A stretch of DNA of 64,000 nt from Promicromonospora umidemergens (GTDB lineage Bacteria > Actinomycetota > Actinomycetes > Actinomycetales > Cellulomonadaceae), in contig NZ_JAMTCT010000001.1 in assembly GCF_024171995.1 (NCBI RefSeq), positions 434,001 to 498,000 of the forward strand. The letters run 5' to 3'. Shown piece by piece: positions 37,076 through 46,314 of the stretch; the first letter of the stretch is position 1, and each line of letters opens with the position of its first letter. The position numbers and the translations under genes are program-made. Under the pieces are notes generated by a model. The model did no database searches and was not told where the DNA came from. It worked only from the letters and a program-made list of their open reading frames with translations.

Positions 37076-38005
37076 CAAACCCGGCACTGGCCTCCTCTGG
37101 CTCGGAGAGGGACGGAAGTGACCGATCAGGGCTTGTGCGAGGTCAGCCGGGTTTTCCTCCGCGACGTGGTGGCCGGAGTCGATGCCGAATCCGTCCAGCT
37201 CGTCCGCCCATCCGCGCCAGATGTCCAGCGGGTTGCCGTACAGCTCTTCGATGTCGTCCTGGAGCGACCACAGGACGCGAAGCGGTGCGGTGACGCGCCG
37301 GTGCGCCGTACGGTCCGCCTCCTCGTGCTCGCGGTCAACGGAGAGGCCGGCGCGATAGTCCTCCAGCATCGCCCGCACCACCTCCGGCTGCGCGACGGCG
37401 TCCATGAGCTCGGCGTGATTGTCGGCCCCCATGGTGGCTGCGTCTGCCTTCCGTCCGTACCACGAGGCGGGGTCGGCATTGATCACCCGCTCCGGGATCT
37501 CCGGCTGGGCGAAGAAGAACCAGTGCCACCATCGTGTGGCGAAGTCCGCGCCCGCGCGGCGGAGGTGCTCGCTGACGGGGAGGCAGTCGATCAGGACCAG
37601 CCTCTCGACCGCCGTCGGGTGGTCGAGAGCCAGCCGGAGCGCCACCAGGCTTCCGCGGTCATGGCCCGCCGAGCAGAAACGCTCGTGGCCAAGACTCCTC
37701 ATGACCGCGACCATGTCTTGGGCGACAGCTCGTTTCGAGTGAGCGGAATGGTCGGGGCTGGGCTCGGGACCCCGTGACCGGCCGTAGCCACGAAGGTCGG
37801 GACACACCACGGTGAACCCTGCGGCGACGAGACGCGGGGCCACGCGGTGCCAGGTCGCCGAGGTTCGCGGATGACCGTGGAGGAGCAGCACGGGCGTGCC
37901 TGATCCGGCGTGCCGGACGAAGATCGACGCATCGTCGCTGTCGATCCACTCGGTCGTGAAGCCTTCGAACACACCCCGATTATGCCTGGCATCCATGTCC
38001 GGCAT
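37070..38005 (-). CDS. Fluoroacetate-dehalogenase-like alpha/beta hydrolase
   Basis: The 311-residue protein closely follows the FAcD family: the oxyanion loop HGHPRTSATWHRV, the DLRGYGRS motif whose arginines bind carboxylate, the nucleophile elbow AGHDRGSLVALRLALDHP (aspartate), and the halide-pocket segment WWHWFFFAQPEIPERVI with His-Trp. A histidine for the triad is in IDSGHHVAEE. FAcD enzymes break C-F or C-Cl bonds of haloacetates. The true substrate could also be another short acid. The start at 38005 has alternatives within ten codons. Confidence 0.8.
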   Translation of the reverse strand: MPDMDARHNRGVFEGFTTEWIDSDDASIFVRHAGSGTPVLLLHGHPRTSATWHRVAPRLVAAGFTVVCPDLRGYGRSRGPEPSPDHSAHSKRAVAQDMVAVMRSLGHERFCSAGHDRGSLVALRLALDHPTAVERLVLIDCLPVSEHLRRAGADFATRWWHWFFFAQPEIPERVINADPASWYGRKADAATMGADNHAELMDAVAQPEVVRAMLEDYRAGLSVDREHEEADRTAHRRVTAPLRVLWSLQDDIEELYGNPLDIWRGWADELDGFGIDSGHHVAEENPADLAQALIGHFRPSPSQRRPVPGLR

Positions 38006-38070
38006 CCATCGCCGGCATCGTCGGGACGGACGCCGGCGTCAGGACCCGCCGCCCCGCACCGGCGGTGGTC

Positions 38071-38841
38071 TCAGCCGACGCGGATGAACGTCGGGCTGGA
38101 CTGCCAGATGCTGGTGTACCGCACGCTCTTGCCGGGAACCGGGGCCTCGATCTGCATACCGTCGCCGGCGTAGATCGCGATGTGTCCAGGGGTCCAGATC
38201 ATGTCGCCCGGCTGTGCCTCGGCCCAGGACACGGGGGTCCCGGCATATCGCTGCGCGGACGACGTACGCGGCAGGTCGATGCCGACCTGGGCGTAGACGT
38301 ACGACGTGAAGCCGGAGCAGTCGAACCCGGACGGGGTCGTCCCGCCCCACACGTACGGGACGCCGAGGTACCGCATCGCGATGGACACCACCGCCGAACC
38401 TCGTTGCTCGAGTGCCTCGGCCTCGGCCTCTGCGGCACGCTCCTCCTGGAACTCCTCGTTCTCGGCGGCCGAGATCACAGAGACTGCCGACTTCTCGACC
38501 TTCAGCTCCGCGCTGGGATTGACGGCGACGACGTTCGTAGCGGCCATGCTCTGACGGGCCTGGGCGGTCAGGGCGTTGAGATCGGCCGTGTTGAGCGTGC
38601 CCTGGACGGCCTTGCCTGCCAGCGCCGTGCTGACCTCCGTGGCGGGTGCCGCCTGAGCGGGCGGGGCGATCAGCGAGAGCAGGACGCCGCCGCCTGCCGC
38701 GGCGATGACGGCACCACGACCGGTGATCGTGCCGGCCTGCGCGGAGGGCGTCCGGGTGACAAGGGTGCGCACCGGGCCGCGTGCTGCCCGGTGACGACCA
38801 CGCAGGGACTGGGACGTGGCCGGGCTGGACTGGTGATCCAT
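38071..38841 (-). CDS. Secreted NlpC/P60 cell-wall endopeptidase
   Basis: The 256-residue protein has a twin-basic N-terminal region and a hydrophobic signal ending in APPAQAAPA. A helical stalk follows (AENEEFQEERAAEAEAEALE), then an NlpC/P60 domain. The catalytic cysteine is in TPSGFDCSGFTSYVYAQVG, the histidine in WTPGHIAIYAGDG. It would cut peptide cross-links in peptidoglycan outside the membrane. I start it at the ATG at 38841 behind GAAAGG; an ATG at 38874 would add 11 residues. It is divergent from a histidine phosphatase. Confidence 0.88.
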   Translation of the reverse strand: MDHQSSPATSQSLRGRHRAARGPVRTLVTRTPSAQAGTITGRGAVIAAAGGGVLLSLIAPPAQAAPATEVSTALAGKAVQGTLNTADLNALTAQARQSMAATNVVAVNPSAELKVEKSAVSVISAAENEEFQEERAAEAEAEALEQRGSAVVSIAMRYLGVPYVWGGTTPSGFDCSGFTSYVYAQVGIDLPRTSSAQRYAGTPVSWAEAQPGDMIWTPGHIAIYAGDGMQIEAPVPGKSVRYTSIWQSSPTFIRVG

Positions 38842-38982
38842 GAACGCAGGGACCTTTCTGATCGAAAACGGCATATCAGACTCACGGCGAGCCCAAGGGT
38901 AACGGAACGGCCACGGCGGCCGAAACCCCCTGTCCGGGGCGGTGTGCGAGACGACGTCGACCGGTCGGAGAGAATGCTCCCC

Positions 38983-39645
38983 ATGAGACTTCTGCTCCTG
39001 CGCCACGGACAGACACCCGCGAACGTGGAAGGCCTGCTCGACACGGCACACCCCGGTCCTGGGCTGACCACGCTCGGTGATCGTCAGGCCGCCGCGGTCC
39101 CCGAAGCGCTCCGGGACCGCCAGGTGGACGCCATAGCCGTCTCCCCGCTGGTGCGGACGGCGCGCACGGCCGCGCCTCTCGCCCGAGCGCGGGGCATCGA
39201 ACCGCTGATGGTCGACGGTCTGCAGGAGGTGGAGGCGGGGGAGCTCGAGATGGCCGGCGACCATGAGTCGCACCTGCGCTACCTCGGCACCGTCTTCGCC
39301 TGGGCGCGCGGCGAGGTCGGCAGGGTCATGCCCGGAGGGCCGGACGGCCGCGCTTTTCTCGGCCGGTACGACGGCGCCGTCGCGGCGATCGCCGCGCGCG
39401 GCTGGGACAGCGTCGTCGTGGTCTCCCACGGCGCCGCCATCCGTGCCTGGGTGTCGGCGCGCGTGGCGGGCGTGGACGTCGATCACGTCGAGCGGACCGC
39501 GCTGGCCAACACCGGTCTGGTGGAGATCGACGGCGACCCCGTCGGCGGCTGGCGGCTCGTGGCGTGGTCCGCCGGACCGGTCGGTGGGCTCGAGCTGGAC
39601 GCACCGGCTGCCGACGACCCGACCGGGGAACCGGTCGAGGACTGA
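38983..39645 (+). CDS. Histidine phosphatase family protein
   Basis: The 220-residue protein has the active-site motif LLLLRHGQTPANVEGLLDTA, the arginine pair region SPLVRTARTAAPLA, and the second histidine in VVVVSHGAAIRAW. It resembles phosphoglycerate-mutase-like phosphatases near which cell-wall genes often lie in actinomycetes. The substrate is unknown. Its start (38983) is divergent from the NlpC/P60 gene with about 140 bp between. Confidence 0.87.
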   Translation: MRLLLLRHGQTPANVEGLLDTAHPGPGLTTLGDRQAAAVPEALRDRQVDAIAVSPLVRTARTAAPLARARGIEPLMVDGLQEVEAGELEMAGDHESHLRYLGTVFAWARGEVGRVMPGGPDGRAFLGRYDGAVAAIAARGWDSVVVVSHGAAIRAWVSARVAGVDVDHVERTALANTGLVEIDGDPVGGWRLVAWSAGPVGGLELDAPAADDPTGEPVED

Positions 39646-39695
39646 GCCTCGCCGGAGCGGCACGCCCTCCGTCGGTGGCCGCGCGATCCGGGTCC

Positions 39696-41765
39696 TCAGG
39701 CGGAGGCGGCCGGCCCCAGCTCCGGCGGCAGGTCGTCCTCGTGCCGGACGACGAGGGACGTCACCGCGCGGGTCAGGCAGACGTAGAGGCGGCGCAGGCC
39801 GGTGGCGTGGCTGGGCTCTGCTGCCACGATCCCCGCGGGGTCGTGCAGCACGACGTGGTCGAACTCGAGGCCCTTCGCCAGCGAGGCAGGCACCAGGTCC
39901 AGGTGTGCGTCGAACTCGGAGGCGTCGTCCGGGTCGCTGTCCGGGCCGGGGCGCTCGTCGTCCTGCTCGCCGACCACCGCGAAGGTGAGGTCTGCGGCGG
40001 CGAGCGCACCGCGGACGTGCGGCACGGCGGCGTCGGGCACGATCAGGCCGACGGAACCCTCGAGGCCGGCCACGCCCACGAGCACGTCGCCGAGCGGCGC
40101 GGTGGTGATCGTGAGGCGGCCGCGAGCGCGCCGGACCGCGGTCGGCGGCTCCAGGCCGGGTGCGATGCTGGGGAGGAGGCGGGCGGCGAGCTCGATGACG
40201 TCGGCGGGCACCCGGAACCCCGCGGTGAGCTGCTCCACGTGCCCGTCGGGCTTGGCCAGGTGGCCGAGGACGTCCGACCAGTCGCTCGACGCCCAGGGCG
40301 TGGTGGCCTGCGCGAGGTCGCCGAGGACGGTGAGCGAGCCCGTCGCGGCGCGGCGCCCGAGGGCACGCAGCATCATCGCGGACAGGTCCTGCGCCTCGTC
40401 GACGACGATGTGCGCCAGCGACTCCGTCCGGTCCAGCAGGTCGGCCAGCTCGTCGAGCAGCACGACGTCCGCCGTCGTCCACCGCGCGGAGCCGGCGGTG
40501 CGGGGCGGGTGGTCCCAGGCGAGGAGGCGCTGTTCGGCCTCGGACAGGATTCCCTCGGCGCACCCGGCGAGGAGCTCCGGGTCGGTGAGGAGCCGGAGAA
40601 GGAGCTTGCGTGGGTCGACCACCGGCCATACCGCGGCCGCGTAGTCCCGGACGGGCTTGGTCCGGGCCAGTACGTCCCACGCCCGGTCGTCGAGCGCGTC
40701 GCCGGTCTCCTCGATCTGGACGAGCACCCGGTGCGCGAGCGCGTGCCGCAGCTGGGCCCCGCCGAGGGCGTAGCGCACGTCCCGTGACCTGATCTGCTCG
40801 ATCGCCTCGCGCGCCTCGTACGCGGGGACCCGCCAGCGGAAGGAGCCGCGCGGCAGGACCAGCGTGTCCTGCGGGGTGGCGATGTGCGACCAGACGGCGC
40901 GCCGCAGCACGGCCGCCATCCGTGCGTCGCCCTTGAGGGTCGCGACGTCGGCGGGCTCGGTGCCGCGCACCGGGGCGTGGCTGCTGACCAGCTCCTCGAT
41001 GGTCGCCTGCGTGGCCTGGATCTCGCCGAGGGCGGGCAGCACGTCACGGATGTACCGCAGGAAGCTCTTGTTCGGTCCGACGACGAGCACGCCGCGGCGC
41101 GTGAGCTGCTCGCGGTGCGCGTACAAGAGGTAGGCCGCGCGGTGCAGCCCGACCGCCGTCTTGCCCGTGCCGGGCGCACCCTGCACCACCAGGGTGCGTT
41201 CGAGCGGCATGCGGACGATCACGTCCTGCTCCGGCTGGATCGTCGCGACGATGTCGCGCATCGGCCCGGTGCGCGGGCGCTCGATCTCGGACTCGAGGAT
41301 CTCCGAGTGCGCGGCGGCGTCCGCTCCGTCGGTGGTCAGGTCCGCGCCGGTCAGGGGCTCGTCCTCGAACCCGGTCAGGTGGCCGCGGGCGAAGCCGTAG
41401 CGACGCCGGGCCGTGATCCCCATCGGCTCTTTCGGCGTGGCCCGGTAGAACGGGGTGCTCACCGGTGCGCGCCAGTCCACGACCATCGGCTCGCCGTCCG
41501 GGTCCGAGACGTGGCGTCGCCCGATGTGAAAGGTCTCGGCGCTCTCCTCGACGTCGATCCGGCCGAAGAAGAGCGGGATCTCGGGGTCGTCGGTCAGCTG
41601 TTCCATCCGCCGCGCGAGCGCGGCCTCCAGGACGTCCGCGCTGACCGGGTCGCCGGCGTAGCGGCCGTCGAGCGCCGCCACCCGGTCCCGCATCCGGCCG
41701 AGCTGGTACCGGGCCTCGGCGAGGAACTCCCGCTCGTGGGTGAGCTCGGGCACGTCGGCAGGCAT
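39696..41765 (-). CDS. helD: HelD-type RNA polymerase-associated helicase-like ATPase
   Basis: The 689-residue superfamily 1 protein has an N-terminal coiled region (HEREFLAEARYQLGRMRDRV) that in HelD reaches into the RNA polymerase channel. RIDVEESAETFHIGRRHV and VDWRAPVSTPFYRA are typical of the family. Walker A is GAPGTGKTAVGLHRAAYLLY, Walker B HIVVDEAQDLS. HelD frees stalled RNA polymerase from DNA using ATP and in some actinomycetes lowers rifamycin sensitivity. GGAGGG precedes the ATG at 41765. I looked for the rifamycin-associated repeat upstream and did not see it. Confidence 0.88.
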   Translation of the reverse strand: MPADVPELTHEREFLAEARYQLGRMRDRVAALDGRYAGDPVSADVLEAALARRMEQLTDDPEIPLFFGRIDVEESAETFHIGRRHVSDPDGEPMVVDWRAPVSTPFYRATPKEPMGITARRRYGFARGHLTGFEDEPLTGADLTTDGADAAAHSEILESEIERPRTGPMRDIVATIQPEQDVIVRMPLERTLVVQGAPGTGKTAVGLHRAAYLLYAHREQLTRRGVLVVGPNKSFLRYIRDVLPALGEIQATQATIEELVSSHAPVRGTEPADVATLKGDARMAAVLRRAVWSHIATPQDTLVLPRGSFRWRVPAYEAREAIEQIRSRDVRYALGGAQLRHALAHRVLVQIEETGDALDDRAWDVLARTKPVRDYAAAVWPVVDPRKLLLRLLTDPELLAGCAEGILSEAEQRLLAWDHPPRTAGSARWTTADVVLLDELADLLDRTESLAHIVVDEAQDLSAMMLRALGRRAATGSLTVLGDLAQATTPWASSDWSDVLGHLAKPDGHVEQLTAGFRVPADVIELAARLLPSIAPGLEPPTAVRRARGRLTITTAPLGDVLVGVAGLEGSVGLIVPDAAVPHVRGALAAADLTFAVVGEQDDERPGPDSDPDDASEFDAHLDLVPASLAKGLEFDHVVLHDPAGIVAAEPSHATGLRRLYVCLTRAVTSLVVRHEDDLPPELGPAASA

Positions 41766-41997
41766 GGGGGACCCTCCAGGAGTCTGCGGAGATGAGGAGT
41801 CTGCGGGGACGAGCTCGTCCGGGACGCTCGTCGGAACGGACGCGCGAGTCTAGTGCTGGGCAGGCGTGCGAGGCGGCACTTTTTCGGTGGCGGGCGGGCT
41901 GCTCGGGTACATATGTCCCCGGAGTCCGTTTCCGCTGTCGCACCAACCTGCCCCACGGTACGGTCGGGGAACCGCCCGGCCAATCGAGGAGCCCCTA

Positions 41998-42354
41998 GTG
42001 TCGTCCGACGAGCTGCCCCAGGAGTTCCAGATCGACGTACCCGACGAGATGGAGACGGGCGTACCGGCCGACTTCGCCTCCGTATGGCACACGCCGACGT
42101 CGTTCATCCTCGACTTCATCGCCGTGAAGCAGCCGCCGAGCCCGGTCTCCGACCCGGAGTCGGGAGAGGTTACGTCGATAACGGTTCCGGGCCGTGTGGT
42201 GTCCCGGGTGCGCATTCCTCCCCAGCAGGTGTTCGAGCTTGCGAAGGCCCTCACTATGCAGCTCGACGCATGGGAGAAGGAAAGCGCACCGACCGTACGC
42301 AATCCGGGGGTCGCAGAGGGCCCCGATGGCCCGAATCGATCGTCCGAGAATTGA
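41998..42354 (+). CDS. DUF3467 protein
   Basis: The 118-residue protein reads QEFQIDVPDEMETGVPADFA, WHTPTSFILDFIAVKQPP, and VVSRVRIPPQQVFELAKALT, which is the DUF3467 pattern (short beta-rich proteins related to the Tcp11/Hfq-like beta-barrel group). Role unknown. Start is the GTG at 41998 behind GAGGAG; a TACGGT box lies about 30 bp earlier. It is divergent from helD. Confidence 0.75.
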   Translation: MSSDELPQEFQIDVPDEMETGVPADFASVWHTPTSFILDFIAVKQPPSPVSDPESGEVTSITVPGRVVSRVRIPPQQVFELAKALTMQLDAWEKESAPTVRNPGVAEGPDGPNRSSEN

Positions 42355-42621
42355 ATCTCGTGAATCTTTTTCTTGAACGATTGTCCAAGTCGGACGCCTT
42401 TTGTCCGGTCTGACCGGGAGCAATGGTCCAGTTTGACCAGGGAAACTACGGCTTATACCAGTCCTGAGGGTGAAATGTAAGACTCAGAGGCTGTTCCACT
42501 TGCGATCTTCACGGATGTAGGCTTCCTGTGATCGCGACGAAGGCGTTGCAATCTCCCAGAGTTGCCCGGGGGGCGGGCGACCCGTTCCGGCGGCCATGTC
42601 GGGGAGTAATGAACAGGGGCG

Positions 42622-42990
42622 ATGCAAGTGAGCACCACCGAATTCGACAGCAGGGGGCGCACGGGCGGGATCATGTTCGAAGAACAGTCCCGGACGAGTG
42701 TCGTGAGCATGTGGGGAGAGATCGACGTCTCCCTGCGCGGTGAGTCGAGTGCTGCGATAGCCAACGCCCTGGAGAGGGCCAAGGCCGTCGTGATCGACAC
42801 CTCGAGGGTGACGTTCATGGACTCGACCGGCGTTGCTTTCCTCATGCAGATGTACACCTACGGGACGCAGGACGGGCTGACCGTCAGCCTTCCGGAACCG
42901 CCGCCGGTGGTCCGGAGCGTCATCGAGATGCTCGGGGTCGACGCTCTCTTCACCCAGCAGGCGCGACCCGCCGTCGCGCGGGAGGCCTGA
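42622..42990 (+). CDS. STAS-domain anti-sigma factor antagonist
   Basis: The 122-residue single STAS domain contains [20 protein letters not shown] and the phosphorylation loop [13 protein letters not shown], where the serine is the usual kinase target. Unphosphorylated antagonists of this type bind an anti-sigma kinase and release sigma. The RsbP phosphatase at 33869 is a possible activator. No anti-sigma kinase is next to it. The start is the ATG at 42622 behind GGGG. The 267 bp before it are AT-richer and may hold its promoter. Confidence 0.85.
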   Translation: MQVSTTEFDSRGRTGGIMFEEQSRTSVVSMWGEIDVSLRGESSAAIANALERAKAVVIDTSRVTFMDSTGVAFLMQMYTYGTQDGLTVSLPEPPPVVRSVIEMLGVDALFTQQARPAVAREA

Positions 42991-43006
42991 CCCGGTCCCG
43001 TCGGGA

Positions 43007-43034
43007 CCGCACCCGGCCCGAGGACCGGGTGCGG
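43007..43034. terminator. Bidirectional terminator
   Basis: CCGCACCCGG (43007-43016) pairs perfectly with 43025-43034 around an eight-base loop. It lies between the convergent STAS and ppgK genes. Confidence 0.75.
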
Positions 43035-43038
43035 CTGG

Positions 43039-43785
43039 TCAGCGACCTGCGGCCAGGGCCGCGGCGCCGACGATGCCTGCTGCGTTGCGCAGCTGGGCGG
43101 GAATGATCGGCGCGCGCAGGTGCAGGTGCGGCAGGTACTTCTCGTGGTGCTTGCTCACACCACCACCCACGACGATGAGGTCGGGGGACAGCAGGTCCTC
43201 GACCACGCCGAAGTAGCGCTGCAGACGCTCGGCCCACTCGTCCCAGGACAGGTCCTCCCGCTCGCGCGCGGAGTCGGCGGCCCGGGACTCGGCGTCGTAC
43301 CCGTCGATCTCGAGGTGCCCCAGCTCCGTGTTCGGCACCAGTACCCCGTCGACCACCAGCGCCGAGCCGATCCCCGTGCCCAGGGTCGCGACCAGCACCA
43401 CGCCGGCGGTGTCGCGGGCGGCTCCGTAGCGCACCTCGCCCACACCCGCGGCGTCGGCGTCGTTCACCGCGACGACATGGCGGCCGCTCGTGCGCTGCAC
43501 GAGCGCCGGCAGGTCCACGCCGGTCCAGGACTGGTCGAGGTTGGCCATCGAGCGAACCACGCCGCGGTGCATCGGTGCGGGGAAGGCGACGCCGATGGGC
43601 ACGTCGTCGGGCAGGTCGTAGCTGTTGACGAGCGCCGTGAGCACGTCGGCCACGGCCTGCGGGGTGGACGGGACGGGGGTCGGGATGCGGGTCCGCTTCT
43701 CCGCGTACCCGCCCACCGTGAGGTCGACGGGCGCACCCTTGATCCCCGAACCTCCGATGTCGATGCCAAATGCCAGGTCACTCAT
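43039..43785 (-). CDS. ppgK: Polyphosphate glucokinase (ROK family)
   Basis: The 248-residue protein has the ROK phosphate loop [17 protein letters not shown], the sugar site [16 protein letters not shown] and [18 protein letters not shown], and the ExGH motif [11 protein letters not shown]. The short length and these motifs match actinobacterial polyphosphate/ATP glucokinases, which phosphorylate glucose in the cytoplasm with polyphosphate. Its ATG is only 14 bp from the divergent ATG at 43800. Confidence 0.9.
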   Translation of the reverse strand: MSDLAFGIDIGGSGIKGAPVDLTVGGYAEKRTRIPTPVPSTPQAVADVLTALVNSYDLPDDVPIGVAFPAPMHRGVVRSMANLDQSWTGVDLPALVQRTSGRHVVAVNDADAAGVGEVRYGAARDTAGVVLVATLGTGIGSALVVDGVLVPNTELGHLEIDGYDAESRAADSAREREDLSWDEWAERLQRYFGVVEDLLSPDLIVVGGGVSKHHEKYLPHLHLRAPIIPAQLRNAAGIVGAAALAAGR

Positions 43786-43799
43786 GCCAGGATCGTCTC

Positions 43800-43985
43800 A
43801 TGGGCACCGAAGAGCAGTACTGGTACAACACCGAGACGGGTGAGGTCGAGGTGGGGCGCCGCTCCTCCTGGACGCACCTCATGGGTCCGTACGGCACGCG
43901 CGCCGAGGCGCAGCAGGCCCTCGAGAGCGCGAGCTCGCGCAACGAGTCGTGGGACCAGGACGACGAGGAGTGGCGCAGCAAGTAG
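43800..43985 (+). CDS. Small conserved actinobacterial protein
   Basis: The 61-residue protein reads EEQYWYNTETGEVEVGRRSS and GPYGTRAEAQQALESA, a short form of a motif resembling SPOR-like repeats. I know this type of small protein near panB and map in related genomes, but no function has been shown. Only 14 bp separate its start from ppgK, so its promoter must lie within the ppgK coding region. Confidence 0.75.
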   Translation: MGTEEQYWYNTETGEVEVGRRSSWTHLMGPYGTRAEAQQALESASSRNESWDQDDEEWRSK

Positions 43986-43994
43986 GTGGGCGGG

Positions 43995-44825
43995 CTACTT
44001 GTCGAACGAGTGCTCCTCGTCCGGGAACGACGAGTCCTTGACCTCGGCGACGTAGTCCTGCGCGGCCTGCTGCAGCGCCGCGCCGAGCTCGGCGTAGCGC
44101 CGGGCGAAGCGCGGCGACCAGGCGGTCATGCCCGCCATGTCCGTCCACACCAGGACCTGGCCGTCGCAGTGCGGTCCGGCGCCGATGCCGATGGTCGGGA
44201 TCCGCGCGGCCTCGGTGATCCGCGCGGCGACGTCGACGGGCACCATCTCCAGGACGACCGCTACGGCGCCGGCGTCCTCGACCGCCCGGGCGTCGGCGGC
44301 CAGGCCCTCCACCGCGGCGTCGCCGCGGCCCTGGACGCGCGGTCCGCCCAGCAGGTTCTCCGACTGGGGCGTGTACCCGAGGTGCGCGACGACGGGGATG
44401 CCGGCGTCCGTCAGCGCACGGATCTGCGGTGCGGAGCGGACGCCGCCCTCGAGCTTGACGGCGTCGGCGCCCGTCTCCTTGAAGATCCGCACCGCCGTCT
44501 CCAGTGCCTGCTGCGGCCCTGCCTCGTAGGAGCCGAACGGCAGGTCGATGACCACGAAGGCGCGCTTCGTCGCCCTCGCGACGGCACGGGCGGCGGGGAT
44601 CATGTCGTCGACGGTCACGGGGATCGTGGTCGCGTGGCCGTGCATGACGTTCCCGATCGAGTCGCCGACGAGCAGGACGTCCATGCCTGCCGCGTCGAAG
44701 ATCGCGGCCGTCACGGCGTCGTACGCGGTGAGCATCGCGAGCTTCTCACCGCGGGCCTTGGCCTCCGCCAGGTGATGCACGCGGACCCTCTTGGGCCCCT
44801 GAACGGGGGACGTGTGGGCGGACAT
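43995..44825 (-). CDS. panB: 3-methyl-2-oxobutanoate hydroxymethyltransferase
   Basis: The 276-residue TIM-barrel protein has LTAYDAVTAAIFDAAGMDVL, VGDSIGNVMHGHATTIPVTV (metal site), FVVIDLPFGSY and VKLEGGVRS, with the C-terminal EKxxGAPLI-like region reduced. It forms ketopantoate from alpha-ketoisovalerate and methylene-tetrahydrofolate, the first step to pantothenate and CoA. panC is not in the window. The order panB - glnA2 - glnE is the known actinobacterial arrangement. Confidence 0.93.
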   Translation of the reverse strand: MSAHTSPVQGPKRVRVHHLAEAKARGEKLAMLTAYDAVTAAIFDAAGMDVLLVGDSIGNVMHGHATTIPVTVDDMIPAARAVARATKRAFVVIDLPFGSYEAGPQQALETAVRIFKETGADAVKLEGGVRSAPQIRALTDAGIPVVAHLGYTPQSENLLGGPRVQGRGDAAVEGLAADARAVEDAGAVAVVLEMVPVDVAARITEAARIPTIGIGAGPHCDGQVLVWTDMAGMTAWSPRFARRYAELGAALQQAAQDYVAEVKDSSFPDEEHSFDK

Positions 44826-44929
44826 GGTTCTCCTGTGGTTCGGGCGGCCTCGGTGCCGCTGGAAAGCCTACGACCGGTCCGCCACACCCGGTACACGCGC
44901 CTGTAACAGGTTTAGTGCAAGATGGCCCC

Positions 44930-46264
44930 ATGGACAGGCAGCAGGAGTTCGTGCTCCGCACGGTCGAGGAGCGCGACATCCGCTTCATCCGGCTCTGGTT
45001 CACCGACGTGCTCGGCGTGCTCAAGTCGGTAGCCGTGGCACCCGCCGAGCTCGAGTCGGCGTTCAGCGAGGGCATCGGCTTCGACGGCAGCGCCATCGAG
45101 GGCCTCACCCGGGTCTTCGAGGCGGACATGGTCGCCAAGCCGGACCCGACCACCTTCCAGGTGCTGCCCTGGCGCGGCGAGCGCCACGGTACGGGCCGCA
45201 TGTTCTGCGACATCCTGACGCCGGACGGGGAGCCGTCGCTCGCCGACTCGCGCAACGTGCTCAAGCGCACCCTCGCCAAGGCGAGCGACCGCGGGTTCAC
45301 CTTCTACACGCACCCCGAGGTCGAGTTCTACCTCTTCAACCAGCTGACGAAGACCGACTCGAAGCTCGAGCCGGTCGACCAGGGCGGGTACTTCGACCAC
45401 CTGGCGCGGGGGTCGACGCACGACTTCCGCCGCGCCGCGATCACGATGCTCGAGTCCATGGGCATCTCGGTCGAGTTCTCCCACCACGAGGCCGGTCCTG
45501 GGCAGAACGAGATCGACTTGCGGTACGCCGACGCGCTGACCACCGCGGACAACCTCATGACGTTCCGCACGGTCGTCAAGGAGGTGGCGCTGGAGCAGGG
45601 CGTGTTCGCGTCCTTCATGCCCAAGCCCCTCGCCGACCAGCCCGGGTCCGGCATGCACACCCACGTCTCCCTGTTCGAGGACGACCGCAACGCGTTCCAC
45701 GAGCCGGGTGCCCAGTTCGAGCTGTCCAAGACGGCACGGCAGTTCATCGCGGGCCTCATGATGCACGCCGGCGAGATCACGGCGGTCACCAACCAGTACG
45801 TCAACAGCTACAAGCGGCTCTGGGGCGGGCAGGAGGCCCCGAGCTACGTGAGCTGGGGCCACAACAACCGGTCCGCGCTCGTCCGGGTGCCGATGTACAA
45901 GCCGGGCAAGGGCAACTCGGCGCGCATCGAGTACCGCGCGCTGGACTCGGCGGCGAACCCCTATCTCGCGTTCGCCGTGCTCCTGGCCGCCGGCCTCAAG
46001 GGCATCGAGGAGGGCTACGACCTCCTGGACCACACCGAGGACGACGTCTGGGAGCTCACCGCCGCCGAGCGGCGGGCCCTTGGCATCGCGCCCCTGCCGC
46101 GCGACCTCGACGAGGCCATCCAGCTCATGGAGCGGTCCGAGCTCGTGGCCGAGACCCTCGGCGAGCACGTCTTCGACTACTTCCTGCGCAACAAGCGCGA
46201 GGAGTGGGAGGCGTACAGCGCGCAGGTGACGCCGTTCGAGATCAAGCGGTTCCTGCAGCTCTGA
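44930..46264 (+). CDS. glnA2: Glutamine synthetase-like enzyme GlnA2
   Basis: The 444-residue protein closely matches mycobacterial GlnA2 from its first residues (MDRQQEFVLRTVEERDIRFI) to its end (EIKRFLQL). Metal and substrate motifs are present: GFDGSAIEG, HPEVEFYLF, ASFMPKPLADQPGSGMHTHV, and the ammonium/ADP region SGHNN-like SWGHNNRSALVRVP. The loop that carries the adenylylated tyrosine in GlnA reads DDVWELTAAERR, so the tyrosine is absent and GlnE should not modify it. GlnA2 enzymes are linked to glutamine or polyamine metabolism. The ATG at 44930 is taken from the family start; a GTG at 44915 is possible. Confidence 0.9.
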   Translation: MDRQQEFVLRTVEERDIRFIRLWFTDVLGVLKSVAVAPAELESAFSEGIGFDGSAIEGLTRVFEADMVAKPDPTTFQVLPWRGERHGTGRMFCDILTPDGEPSLADSRNVLKRTLAKASDRGFTFYTHPEVEFYLFNQLTKTDSKLEPVDQGGYFDHLARGSTHDFRRAAITMLESMGISVEFSHHEAGPGQNEIDLRYADALTTADNLMTFRTVVKEVALEQGVFASFMPKPLADQPGSGMHTHVSLFEDDRNAFHEPGAQFELSKTARQFIAGLMMHAGEITAVTNQYVNSYKRLWGGQEAPSYVSWGHNNRSALVRVPMYKPGKGNSARIEYRALDSAANPYLAFAVLLAAGLKGIEEGYDLLDHTEDDVWELTAAERRALGIAPLPRDLDEAIQLMERSELVAETLGEHVFDYFLRNKREEWEAYSAQVTPFEIKRFLQL

Positions 46265-46314
46265 TTCCCGCTGCAGGGGTGCTGCACCTCCGGCCCGCGT
46301 CGTAGGGTCAGGGG

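Noticed and set aside
38880-38982. c-di-AMP (ydaO) riboswitch before the NlpC/P60 gene
   Set aside because: Such genes are common targets in actinomycetes, but I do not find the conserved core motifs.
41766-41997. Rifamycin-associated element upstream of helD
   Set aside because: No 19 bp inverted repeat of that type is visible.
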